Source: Panagrolaimus kolymaensis (Eukaryota > Nematoda > Chromadorea > Rhabditida > Panagrolaimidae). Taken from it: a stretch of DNA of 64,000 nucleotides. This document shows positions 35,571 to 46,396 of the stretch, piece by piece (positions within the stretch are counted from its first letter, which is position 1; each line of letters begins with the position of its first letter). Made by a program: the position numbers and the translations under genes. A model generated the notes under the pieces. That model had not been told where the DNA came from and made no database searches. It worked only from the letters and a program-made list of their open reading frames with translations. The stretch lies in NCBI GenBank assembly GCA_028622995.1, contig JAJQJQ010000002.1, forward strand, positions 10,540,001-10,604,000, given 5' to 3'.

Positions 35571-35694
35571 ATTTTTTTTTACTTCTTTTGTTGTAAAGTT
35601 ATTCCCTTTTGAAGTTTATTAACTTCAAATATTGAGATAGAATGGTGATATAATAATTGTCACCAGCAAGGAAAGTTGAAACAGCACTATTAAA

Positions 35695-35879
35695 CCAAAA
35701 TCGCAAGATTTAGAGCTCCATGCAGATGGTCTTTAAAACAACTTGATTGAAGTAAACATATTGCGAGAAGATGACATACCAGACTGGAGACATTACTTTA
35801 GATATTGGAAAAATTCTATGGCAATAAGCTCTGCTACTAAAATTGGAAAAGAACTTTTAGAAATATGCATGAAAAAATA
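35695..35879 (+). pseudogene. Decayed coding fragment
   Basis: Frame reading KSQDLELHADGL, a TAA, then NNLIEVNILREDDIPDWRHY and FRYWKNSMAISSATKIGKEL, ending LEICMKK. Coding character spans both sides of the stop, so a longer ORF was interrupted. Unknown family; it lies downstream of an R2 module. Confidence 0.4.
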
Positions 35880-36606
35880 AATAAATAAAAAAACTCAGTA
35901 TTTGATAGTCACAGCCCCAAAAATCCAGCAATAATATTAAGAAAATCGTTTAATGTCATGGAAGAATTCTATTAAATATTCAAATTTGTTGAAACCTTGT
36001 AAACGTCCTTTTTCAAGAGATGAGAAATGGATTTTTTTTCTAAGATCATTAATCGCATATTCTGAGTTTCCGAATCTAGCTTCTAGCTACGTTTAAGTTG
36101 GATCATAACCAGCAAAAATGATGTGGTGAATATTTGTTTTAAAAGTTGAAGAAACTTGCAAAGCAAAACGAAATATGTATTTATTAATAAAAAAAATCAA
36201 AGAATAAACTTTACAAAAAATAAAATTAAAATATTAAAAAGCAAGCGAACAAAAAAACATTCACATCAAAAACAAAAATTGTTATGTTAGACTTTTTTTT
36301 CTTGCAAGTTTTTGAAAGCTTTAAAAAGTTTTCAATCGATCAAAATAGTTCTTTTTCTTCTTCTTCTTTCAGTTGCTTTCTCGCGATTATAAAATATAAA
36401 AAATCATATTATTTTGTTTCTCTGTGTTTTTTTTTTGGAAAAAAAGTATTTGTCCGTTAGTCATAAATTTCTTAGTTTGTTGGTTTTTTTAACTTTTAAC
36501 TTTTATTTAAAAATTAGAGTCTAGAAATAATACTGCAGCTAATGTTCAGAAAAGAAAAGAACTTTGAATCATAGAATCATGTACATAATATTGTTGTTTT
36601 TTTAAA

Positions 36607-36711
36607 GCGATTAGATGCGATTGACCGTATTCGGCAATTACTTGCAAACTACCAACAATGGCCGCAGTCTGAACTCGAAATGGTTCTGGCAGTAATTCAA
36701 ATTCATTAGAG
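36607..36711 (+). pseudogene. Short coding-like fragment
   Basis: KRLDAIDRIRQLLANYQQWP then QSELEMVLAVIQIH-stop; base composition and amino acid pattern differ from the flanking T-rich DNA. It might be an isolated exon remnant. Confidence 0.3.
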
Positions 36712-37499
36712 ATATGAATAAAGAAGCGTCAGTTTTTTTCTGTCTTTCGAGACAACCTCATAATAAAAAAACAGACACACAGCTGGCGACGATTAAAGTC
36801 ACTAAAGTTTGCTTATCTTTTTTTTTCTCCCTCTTTCTCAGTCTTTCCCATTTTAGTTGACAAAAATTATTGATTATTTTTTCTTGAAATTTTTTTTAAA
36901 TATTTGATTTATTTATTATTTTCTTTTTTTGAAGAAATATTGACAATTTAGTGATTTTAAAATTCTATGAATTGCTTTTTTTCTTGATGAAAAAATAGAA
37001 AAAAAAGAAGTTTTTTTAAAAGGTATGGAAACAGTTTAAACTAATCTAATTTAAATACGCTTAAAATTTTAATAAATAAAATTGAAGAAATGTCAAGAAT
37101 ATTTTTTATCAAAAAATAAAATTTAAAACCAACGGATTCAAATATATTGTCCCGCGAGAAATGTAATCAAATAAAAGACTACTAAACAAATACAAAAAAT
37201 GAAAAAACTGTCAAACAAATAAAATTTTTCTTTTTTTCTTTGATATTTTTGAGATTTTTTTTCCATTTTTCGCGTCCGCTTGTTTGTTGATGAGTCGATG
37301 GACTTGAAAGGACGCAAAACATAAATCTATAAATTAAATAAATATATTGGAGATTTATCGAGTTATTTATTCTTTTTATCAATTAATTAAGATTTTCTTT
37401 GACAAATCGTATATTTTTTTCATGCAAAACACTGCTGCTGCATTGTCTCTTCTTTTTTTTAGTTGTTTAATAAAAGCGTTTGTGATCAAGTCGTTTGAC

Positions 37500-37720
37500 A
37501 ATGAAAATAAAAAAATAAGATAAAAAGACACTTGCTCTATTTTGTTGGACATCAAACTTTTTTTGTTTCAGCGTTTTCTTTCTTTCAGTCGATCACTTTT
37601 ATTGATCACTTTTTTAATTTTCTCTTAGCTTTTTGTGCTATTTTTTTTGTTTGAATATTTAAAAATCTTTTTTACTAAATTTTTGTTATTAGTAAATACA
37701 GAGTAATTAACCCTACTAAT
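37500..37720. repeat. T-rich dispersed module R2, full copy
   Basis: Pairs with 33870-34090 over about 200 bp (see that entry). It is followed within 40 bp by the coding-like segment at 37745. Confidence 0.6.
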
Positions 37721-37744
37721 TAATACTGTATGACAAGGTAATTA

Positions 37745-38050
37745 AAGAAATCGATCAAACTGTTGGGAAGAAGATGAAAAAGAAAAAGAAAATGGAACCG
37801 CAGAAAAAAGAGCAATCTTAAAAGCATGGAACTCTTTCAAAGAGAAGAATACTGTTGAAGCCAGTAAACCAGGTTTCAACAAAACCAAGCTTTTTTTTAC
37901 TAAGGTCCATAAAATTCTTTTAAAGAATCCGAAAACAGCCAAAACAACTCCACATGAATTGATTTAAAAATGGAGAAGAAGAAAGTGGCTGGAAGAAGCA
38001 ACAAGAAAGGAAAATCAAAGCATCGAAGAATCAAAAGAAGAACAAGAATA
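37745..38050 (+). pseudogene. Lysine-rich ORF with one internal stop
   Basis: Protein-like frame: NRSNCWEEDEKEKENGTAEK, then RAILKAWNSFKEKNTVEASK, PGFNKTKLFFTKVHKILLKN and TTPHELI, a TAA, and in the same frame KWRRRKWLEEATRKENQSIE with a SKEEQE-stop end. No start codon is visible. One in-frame stop in about 100 codons points to a recently decayed gene or an exon pair. Unknown family. Confidence 0.4.
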
Positions 38051-38137
38051 AATAAAAAATTTGGAAAACCGCTTTACTTTCGTTTTAAATTGCTATAAAA
38101 GTGCTTTATTCTTTATCTTTATTCAAATTTATGATTC

Positions 38138-38317
38138 ATGAGAAATGTGCGAGCTTCTAGCCAAAATTTGTGGTTTAAAAAAGGCCGCAGAAAAGCAAAA
38201 ATAGAGTTAGCCGAGGCTACTTGGCTGTCGTCGTTTTGTCAATTATGTGCAAACGTTTTGGACTCCAAATATTACCTTGAATGCTCAGTTTATATTTGTT
38301 GCGCCTTAGAAGAATAA
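38138..38317 (+). CDS. 59-codon ORF of unknown function
   Basis: MRNVRASSQNLWFKKGRRKA then KIELAEATWLSSFCQLCANV and a cysteine-containing C terminus. Its GC content is above the surroundings. No splice context or family was recognised; it could be a gene fragment. Confidence 0.25.
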   Translation: MRNVRASSQNLWFKKGRRKAKIELAEATWLSSFCQLCANVLDSKYYLECSVYICCALEE

Positions 38318-39123
38318 AATCTTGTACATATTTTATCTCAAATTCGCAGGGAAGAACAGTTAATGAAACGACGCATGTGGAAGAACGTATAACTCCAAAA
38401 ACATGTAAACTAATTTACACATCGAATTTTTGTAGACTGATTCATATCGAGTGCTTATTTTTTAAAATTTAAATTTTAAACACAGTTTTCATTTTTTTCT
38501 TTAATATTTTAAACATTTTTTTTCTTTCAAGAATTTTAGTAACTAACAATTAGTTAAAATGAAATTTAAAAAAAACTAAAAAATAACAATTGATCGATCA
38601 ATCTGAACCTTTTCATCATAGAAGAATAATGACTTTTAAAAATTCTTTCATCCAATAAACATTTTGTTTCATAAAATTTACATAAGCATTTATTAGTTTT
38701 TAAAACCAAATAAAAATGTTTTGATAAAATTAAAAGCAACACATTTTTGCTTTCAGCTTCTTTTTTTCTTATTCATGAAAGAATAATTACTTTGGATTTG
38801 GAAATACAAAAGTTTATTTAAGCGAAGAAAAAATTAAACACAATACAAAAAAATGCATAGAGTTGATTGTCAAAAAAAAAACAATTAGGAGATGACAGTA
38901 ATTCTTAACAAAAAAGTAACGATTACTATCTTCTTCTCATGAATTTTTTCCATCAGAAGCAGTCGACATGCAAATTATTTGATAAAAGTTTTTTAGGAAT
39001 TTAAAAAGCAGGTAATTAATTAAAAAGCAAGCAAAAAAATTAGGGTTTATTTAAAAAATTTAAGCAGTTCTTTATTTTAATCTTTTTGGCAGCATTTCGT
39101 TGAAGGACCAAAAAATTTTTTAT
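38318..39123. other. Intergenic, AT-rich
   Basis: Nothing recognised beyond the 3' flank of the intermediate filament gene on the minus strand. Confidence 0.4.
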
Positions 39124-41609
39124 TTAACCTGAACGTTGAATATGAGTTGCACGTTCTTCGCCTTCGCGATTATAAAGAATGGTTTGAACATTGTTTCCAG
39201 AACCAAACGATTCTTCTCCATCAAAAACAAGTTGATCTGGAGGTGAGTGGATTCCTTGGTTTCGAGCAAAGATTTTAACTGATTTCCCTGGTCGAAGAAC
39301 GAAATCTCTTGGAAGAGTATAAACAATTTCTTTTTTCGCATCAATTTTACGTTTAAGTTTCCATTCACCAATGAATTCTTCTTTCGCTCGATGAGTGTTA
39401 TTGAGGACAACAAATTTGCCTTCGGGTGAAGCTTCTTGAATGGAGACATTGCCTTTGGCAGATCGTTGGAAGGATGATCGAGATGCGGTTTCGCCTTAAA
39501 ATAAATTGGAGTTTTTGGAATTATTATTTAATTGGGACAAATAACGAAGTTTTTTTGTTTCAAAAGAGTATGTTACAATTTTTTTGGAAACAAAATTTAC
39601 TATTCGTAAATTAAATTAAAGCAATGAAATACAAGCTTTGGACGAAGTAGTTCTGTTTTATTTTTTACTTTTCCCAAAATTTCTCATATTTTTATTATTA
39701 TTTTTTTCGTATTTCTCGTTTAAGGAAACTTGCAAAAAAAAAGTGATTTGCATCTCAAAAATATTAAATTTTATTGCTTAATTAATTTCCACATTTTTGG
39801 ATTAGAAAATATCCTTGTTTTGAAAATTCTTGTGCATTCTTTTTTCTTCACTTTAGCCTTACTTTTCGCAAACACAAAATATTAGAAAATTTTTAATATC
39901 CGAACCGAAAAATTTTTTGATAAAAAAAAGTGAGATAATCACACACAAAATCTTTAATTTTGATAACTTTTTAAACTTCTTAGAAAAATTTGGGAATTTA
40001 CCGATAAAAATGACTCAAAATTTCTTTTTCAAAAATCTATCCTTACCTTTAATAACTCGCATAGTTTCAGTATCTTCTTGTTGGGTGATGCCATGAGTTT
40101 TGACGACTTGTTCCACAAGTTGTCGAAGGCCAGCCCGATTTTCTTCACCTTCCAACATTTTTCGATAAATTGCAATTTCCGCATCGAGGGTTTGTTTGGT
40201 GTCGAGAAGCATTTGAAGCTCAACCATGAGAGCTTGACACTCTTCACGCATTTTACGAATTTGTGCATCTCGTTCATTGAGAGCGGATTCATATGAACGT
40301 TGATCATCTTCAAGTTGGAAATTAAGTTCTTGAATTTGTTTTTCAAGCATAGAATTGCGTGATTCTAAATCAGCCAATTTTCCACGTAAATCAGTGAGTT
40401 GAGTTCGAAGCCGTTTAACTTCCTCCTTGGCATATCCCTGTTCCATGGATTGTCGGGCAGATTGGGTTTGAATTTCTTGAACCTTTAGTCGATACCAAGA
40501 TTCCATGTCAGTTCGATTGACGTTGTAAATCTGCAACAATAAAAAATTTAGAGAAGCATATAAAATATTTTTTTTTTAATTTTTGTGTCAAGAATCAATC
40601 TTTCAAATTATTCGAAAAAGTTTTGTATTTTTTGAATCATAGTTTTTCGAATATTTAACAAAAAATTTTAAAAAAATAAAGAAAAAAATTTTTTCTCGTT
40701 GAAATCCAAATATTTATGGAATCATTCCTAACTTTTTTGATTCTGCCCCTTTTGTTTTTGTATTTTTTAATTTCTTAAATTTTTCTATCTTTTCTCAAAA
40801 ATTAAGAATCTTTTTTATCCCTGAATAACTCACTTGATCATATTCAGTACGAATATCACGAATAGCTGAAGCCAATTCATTTTTAAAGAATTCTCTATTT
40901 TCTGGTGTGGTATCTCTTGCAGCAAGGGATTGCAATTCTTTAATTTCTTGTTCATGAACTCTTCGAAGGAAATCAATTTCTTCGAGAAGGGTTTGAACTT
41001 GATTTTGATAATCAATTCGATTTAGGGTTTCTTGATCCAATTCAGTTCGGGCTCGTTGAAGTTCGGACATAAGTCGCTGGTTTTCTTTTTTTACTCTCAT
41101 TACAGTTTCTTCAAGTTCAGCAATTCTTCGACGAAGGAGATTGATTTCAGCTTCGAGATCGGAGAGGCGAACGAGGAGATCATCGATCACGGCTTTATCA
41201 TGATGATGGCCTTTCACAGCTTCATCATATTTTCGACGAAGTTCATCAAGTTCATCTTGCATTTTTTTGATTTGTTTGAGTAATTCGTCTCGTTGACGAT
41301 TGGTTTCATCAATAAGCTTTTTAGCTTCAACCAATTCTGATTCATACATTTGGCGAATGTTATGAGTGTCTTTGCCCCATTTTCCACGAAGCAATTCCAA
41401 ATCCGCGGCGAGTTTACGATTTTGAGCTTCCAAAAATCGAACCTTTTCAATGTATGAAGCTAATTTGTCATTCAAATCACTCATTTCCTTCTTTTCACGT
41501 TCACGGGAATCTCGAATAGCTGAAGCTGCATTTTGGCCAAATGGTGAAAGGCCACTTCCAAGGGATGAACCCATTTCAGTTACAATTTTAAGGGAACGAG
41601 AACCGCTGG
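39124..41609 (-). CDS. Cytoplasmic intermediate filament protein (5' exon not resolved)
   Basis: Exons are 40834-41609, 40047-40530 and 39124-39494, phases all closing. The head ends with [17 protein letters not shown]. The rod starts at the conserved [20 protein letters not shown] and [13 protein letters not shown] and has the long, lamin-type coil 1b of protostome filaments. The rod terminates with the consensus [16 protein letters not shown]. The third exon is a lamin-tail domain ([20 protein letters not shown]...[18 protein letters not shown]). Family knowledge: the IFA/IFB group assembles obligate heteropolymers in nematode epidermis and other tissues. The exon at 41609 opens in phase 2 with head-domain residues (SGSRSLK) upstream of its first Met, so at least one short 5' coding exon lies further right. 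I could not place it. Confidence 0.92.
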
Positions 41610-42845
41610 CTAAAATTGTTTATTAAATTTTATGTTTTTATTATTTAAAAACAAAATTTTACGAGCCAAGAACTTTTCAAAAAAAAATTTTCCTTTGAGT
41701 ATAAAAAGAAAAGCTATTTTCCCTTTAATTTTACGCAAATTTTTTAAGAAACTTTTTTATTTTCCCGAGCTATATCGTATCTTTTCCCACATATTTTTAT
41801 CTCCTCTTTTACCTTTGATGACCTCTAAAAATTCATAGACAGGAAAGAAAAGCAATAAAATGACACACACAAAAAGTTTGAAAGAAAAAAATAAGAGAAT
41901 GCCAAGGATGGGTTTTTAAATGGACGTCGTCCTTCAAATGTCCAAATTTTTTGAAGTGGAAGAAACCAATTAAAAATTTTAAAGAAAAAAACAATTATAC
42001 AAAAAAATAATAATCTAGAAAAAAGGGAAAAATGTATGTATGTCAGATTATTTAATGAATTCATTCAAAAAAAATCGAGCTTTTGTTTTATTAAAATTCT
42101 GATTTTTTATGGAATAATTTTTTAAACGTTTAATACTCAAAATACTAAAATACAGGCAAATTAAAATAAATAAATTTATTGCAAAAAAAAACAAATACGT
42201 ACAAAAAAATGCGATACCGCTTACTACTTTTCACCCAACATAATGATTGAAAATTGGATTGATTGGACATCGAAAATATCTTTTCCCCCTCATTTTTTTC
42301 ACGCAGTGTTTTTGTCTCATTTTTCAATCTCTTTTTTGTCCATGCGCTGATGGAATTCATTTCCCTTCTCTTTTTTTTTTTGAGTTAAAAGGATTCGCTT
42401 GATTTGCTTTACTTTCATCCATCCATCGTCATTTTTTGCTGAGCCTGAGTCAAGTCTGGTCTTTTTCCCTTTCATTTTTTGTGTTGATTGTTTATATTTA
42501 TTTTTACTATATTTGCGCAATATTGATTTCCCTCTTGTTTTTTTCACCCATTCTTTTTTTTTTATGAAGAAAAAGAGTAAAAAGTAAAGGCAACAGAATT
42601 TTACTTTTCAAAGTTTCAGCCAATTTGGGGACTTTGAAATTTTTTCTAACAATGCCAAATTTTTCTTTGAGACTCTTTTAATACGTTTTTTGTCTAAAGT
42701 AAATCTCTCTTTCTCTCTCGCTTCGTAAAACCATAGATTTCAAAAATTGTATTTCTATCAACAAAAAGGGCAATAAAAAAATGTTATAGAAAAGAAGCTC
42801 AAGAAAATAGCGAAAAAGAAGATTGTAAAACAGAATAATATATTT
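41610..42845. other. AT-rich flank; may hide the filament's first exon
   Basis: No ORF here joins convincingly to the filament exon. A TTTTTAG followed by AGGTCATCAAAG and GTAAAAG near 41812-41830 (minus strand) is exon-like but lacks an ATG. Confidence 0.35.
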
Positions 42846-43839
42846 TTAAACATAAAAAACGTCGACAAGAATTTCTTTGGGTAATTCTTTAAATTTAATT
42901 GGATCGACTTCGTTTTTGTTTTTCTTCAAAATTTGATGACATTTTTGCTTTAAATCTCCAAAATTATTGTAATATGCAATTTGAATATATCCGCAAACAT
43001 TTTTGGGGTTTACATTGCTTTCCAAGAAGGTGCAACAAGCTTCCTATAAAAATTTAAATTAAATGCATTTTTCAAAGCAAAATTTAAAACCCTTACTTTT
43101 AATTCGTTGATTCCATATTTGGTTGCAAAATCAAACAATTTACCTTCATTTCCTGCAATGGCATCCATTTTTGCATAACAAAAATCCATTGCAGCTTTAA
43201 TCGTTTTTGCTTCAAATCCTTCGATATGAATTTTAACTGGAGTTTCCTTTTTTTCTTCAAAAACATTTTTAAAGATTTCTGAATAAAAAGCTAAAACGCA
43301 TCGAAAAGTAGTTATTTTAATTCCATCTGAAGAAATAAGAATGACATCCGAATATTCATTTTTTGTGGACATTATTTCAAAAAAAGTTGCTTCACATTTT
43401 TGAGTTTTTTGTTTCTTTTGGGTATTTGTTTTATTCAAAGAAAGTGAATTCATTTTTTTGCTGATAACACCGTCGTTTGTGGGTTCATCAAATCCATCCA
43501 AAGTTGTTGGATCAAAAACAAATGACAAAGTCATGTCAAAATTATGATTGATATTACTTTCTTGCTTGAAATCACCTGCTTTCCCTGGAAAAAAAGTTAC
43601 AATTTTCGTAATACAATATTTTTTTTACCTTGAATTTCAACATTTTTCAATGGATTTTCAATAACAACTTCAACGATATTTTCCCGAATATATTTGGTGT
43701 AACATTTAAAAGTCATATATTCATGTTCGGGTAAAACGATTTCATCTTCATAGTATTCAAATAGTTTTAAAAGTTTCAATCTTCCGGAAGCTATTTCAAG
43801 GTGATTCGGAATCCATTGATTTCCTTGCGAACCATTCAT
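42846..43839 (-). CDS. MATH-like plus BTB protein
   Basis: Exons are 43629-43839, 43097-43584 and 42846-43043 (897 nt, 298 residues). The N-terminal part (KLFEYYEDEIVLPEHEYMTF and, after the intron, NINHNFDMTLSFVFDP) matches the separate gene at 45651 (GEYYEDLIHLPGYEHLTF; SINYDFIFLFDP), so I call it a MATH-like domain. The BTB follows: YSDVILISSDGIKITTFRCV, then AFYSEIFKNVFEEKKE and AAMDFCYAKMDA, with a BACK-like tail in exon 3. The proposed start at 43839 lies inside the 3' end of the upstream intronless ORF, so the true 5' end may be displaced or the domain truncated. Probable Cullin-3 adaptor by family. Confidence 0.7.
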
Positions 43840-44785
43840 AGACCTCTTGATTTCTTTCAGCTTGTCCAATTTTACGAAGCACTGGTAGAACCATAACAGT
43901 AACATCATTCATCTTTTTGAAAGTTTCCATTCCATTGGTCCAAGCAAGTGTGACTTCATCCAAGTTTATCCCATCAGCATAAAAGGTTTCTGTGTTGAAC
44001 CAAAAAACAGCAGTTTTGAATGAGGATCCAAGTATGATGTTGAGAGCAATCGGTATATCTAATATATTTTTGACGGATACATAAGCACCTTTGTTGTTGA
44101 GAGCAAGTAATCTGGCATTTTCGCCACCAATAACGACCAGTTCGTGCTTTTCTTTTGGAGATTTACAAAATCGAGATCCATTTTCGAATGCACAAAGTTT
44201 GCGGTAAAGTTCTCCATCGAATTCCATATTCATTAGATGTTTTCCAGTTAAACATTTTATAGCATTGCGACGGTGTTCACATGACTTTAAAACACATTTC
44301 CAGACAGCTTCGACGACATTGGATCCAATATTTTGAAACAATTGTTGAGCATCTTCGAGTGTATTCCCATCCAGTAAGCAAGCATCTTTTTGATTCATTG
44401 ATAATGATCCATCAGCTGCGATTACAAACTTTTCAAGTAAATCTTTGAAGTTATCAGCTTTAACCTTTGAGTATTTTGACGATGGTATAAGCATTCCAAT
44501 TGTGAGATTATTTCCAGCATCTTTGCATTCGGAACATTCAAATCGTTTAGATAATGGTGATCCAAGTATGCTAACAGAATCTCTGAAAAGAATACAACAT
44601 AAGTTAGCTCGAGTTCTTCTTGATGTAACCCCTTCTAATCTTTGAGCATCGGCTTCTTTACCTTGCCACTTTACGACCTGGGAAAAGAGAATTTGCTTTT
44701 CTGTCTTTTTAAACAAGTATCTTATGAGAACATGGGTCTTTCCAAGTTGCAAAACTCTAGCGGGACCTTCAAGCTTACAAGCCAT
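43796..44785 (-). CDS. Intronless ORF of unknown function, possibly retroelement-derived
   Basis: A 329-codon uninterrupted frame, unusual here where most exons are short, and less AT-biased. The open frame continues upstream of the first Met to about 44830 (KLPNEKIKNDLGK). Its start, KLEGPARVLQLGKTHVLIRY then a KILFSQVVKW-like end (actual residues QILFSQVVKW), resembles the SH3-like integrase C-terminus of LTR elements; this is a weak pattern match. The rest is cysteine-containing (FECSECKDAG, WKCVLKSCEHRRNAIKCL) with no recognised motif. Its stop lies within the start region of the MATH-BTB gene. It could also be a retroposed or lineage-specific host gene. Confidence 0.45.
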   Translation of the reverse strand: MACKLEGPARVLQLGKTHVLIRYLFKKTEKQILFSQVVKWQGKEADAQRLEGVTSRRTRANLCCILFRDSVSILGSPLSKRFECSECKDAGNNLTIGMLIPSSKYSKVKADNFKDLLEKFVIAADGSLSMNQKDACLLDGNTLEDAQQLFQNIGSNVVEAVWKCVLKSCEHRRNAIKCLTGKHLMNMEFDGELYRKLCAFENGSRFCKSPKEKHELVVIGGENARLLALNNKGAYVSVKNILDIPIALNIILGSSFKTAVFWFNTETFYADGINLDEVTLAWTNGMETFKKMNDVTVMVLPVLRKIGQAERNQEVYEWFARKSMDSESP

Positions 44786-44833
44786 TTTACCAAGATCATT
44801 TTTAATTTTTTCATTGGGAAGCTTAACATCATC

Positions 44834-45650
44834 CTTTTTTTAATGCAATAAAAGTCATTTACTTGAGCTAATTGAATCGGATTAAAATCGATTGTGTTAT
44901 TTTATTTTTCACTTAAATTTTGAGTGCCTTTTTGCTTAAAATCAATGTTGAAACAAAAAACAGCCTGTCTGCCAGCCATGTGTCGGCGGCTATTCATCCC
45001 AACTTTAATAGATCAAGGTTTAGTGGTGTTAACTTTTTTTCTATTTATTTTTTTCTAGCTTTTGTTTTTGGTTAAAAAATGCTCTTTCAAAAAAGTGAAT
45101 TATTTATAAATGGGTAAAACTCCAATAAAATTTGATTTTGATATTGGAGTTACTTTAGTTCGATAAAATCGAAAATAATGTTTTATACTTGTGGAAATAC
45201 AAGGTGAATTAGAAATTAAAGAAATTTTATCGATAGTTAGAGATTAGGTGTTTCTGTGCTTTAATTACGATTTTTTGCTATTGAGCATCGTAAAATATTT
45301 TCCATAAGAAATAGCCACCTTTTTTAAAAGTTTACAAACCCAGACTTTTTTTGCTCTTTTAGTAAACAACAAATGAACTTAATTTTCATTTTTTTTTGAA
45401 TTCTTCAAACACCTTTGTTAGAGTGAAAAAAATTTAAATAATATATAAATTTACAAAAAATTAAAAAAAAGTTTCACAAGCAAAATTGTTTGCTACATTT
45501 TTGATAATCTCCTCGCGATTGTTTGATTTTTTTATACTGTTTTCTGGTACCAAAGTTAAAACATAAAATCCACTAAATTCAGGGTCCTTTGTTTTGTATT
45601 TTTAACTTGGTTTCAAGCGTATCAGAAATTTATAAAATACAAAATTAACG
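44834..45650. other. Intergenic
   Basis: A short GC-richer patch at 44960-45020 reads on the minus strand as MNSRRHMAGRQAVFCFNIDF. It could be a 5' exon of the intronless ORF, but no good splice pair links them. The rest is AT-rich. Confidence 0.35.
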
Positions 45651-46114
45651 ATGATTGAAATAGAATATAAACTACGAATTCCTGTGAAACCCATATTTCG
45701 CATGAAACCAGGTGAATATTATGAAGATTTAATTCACTTGCCCGGATATGAACATTTAACTTTTACCTATAGATATTATAAAGAAATAAATGATGATGAT
45801 GAATTTGGACTTCTCGCTATCAAGAATAAAAATATATTTTTTATTGGATTTGATGGTAAGTGTACTTATTTTTCTGAATTATTTTATTTTAGAATTATTC
45901 ATGGATTTTTTATTTTATAGTCCAATTAGAAGAATATCAATTCAAATGGAATCCATGGGGCTATAGTATTAACTACGATTTCATATTTCTTTTTGATCCA
46001 ACAAAATTTGAAGCAGAAAAACATGCGTTTGAAAACCCTCGTGTAATTGAAAAATATCAAAGAAAGTTATCTCAAAAATATATAAATTTAAAAAACTGGT
46101 TTCGAAGAAATTAA
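45651..46114 (+). CDS. MATH-like-only protein
   Basis: Exons are 45651-45855 and 45921-46114 (399 nt, 132 residues). GEYYEDLIHLPGYEHLTF and, in exon 2, FKWNPWGYSINYDFIFLFDP correspond in order to the N-terminal half of the BTB gene at 42846-43839. The protein ends about 40 residues later with a basic tail (KYINLKNWFRRN) and has no BTB. It is either a truncated paralogue or a free-standing substrate-binding module. It faces the other strand, so the pair is divergent around the intronless ORF. Confidence 0.6.
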
Positions 46115-46396
46115 AAAAAGTTGAAATTTAAAAATACATTTATTCGTCTTTTTTTGTTTTATTTTCTTTTTTGCACTTTAAAAAAAATTTAAACTTGAAA
46201 GCTATTTTTAATTATTTATTTATGTATTAAAAAGGGAAAATTAAATAATAATGAATAAAGCTTTAATTGTATAGCCAAACTATCCAAGCAAGTCTTACAA
46301 CGAAATTTTTTTAAATATAATATCAAAAAAGTGTACAACTTAAATTCCCTGTTTTTTATCTGGGAAAAATCCTGGTTGCATTTTTAAGTTAAATTT

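Noticed and set aside
20920..37720. piRNA-type upstream motif as explanation of the R2 modules
   Set aside because: The C. elegans CTGTTTCA core is absent, and piRNA pathways are reported lost in many clade IV nematodes.
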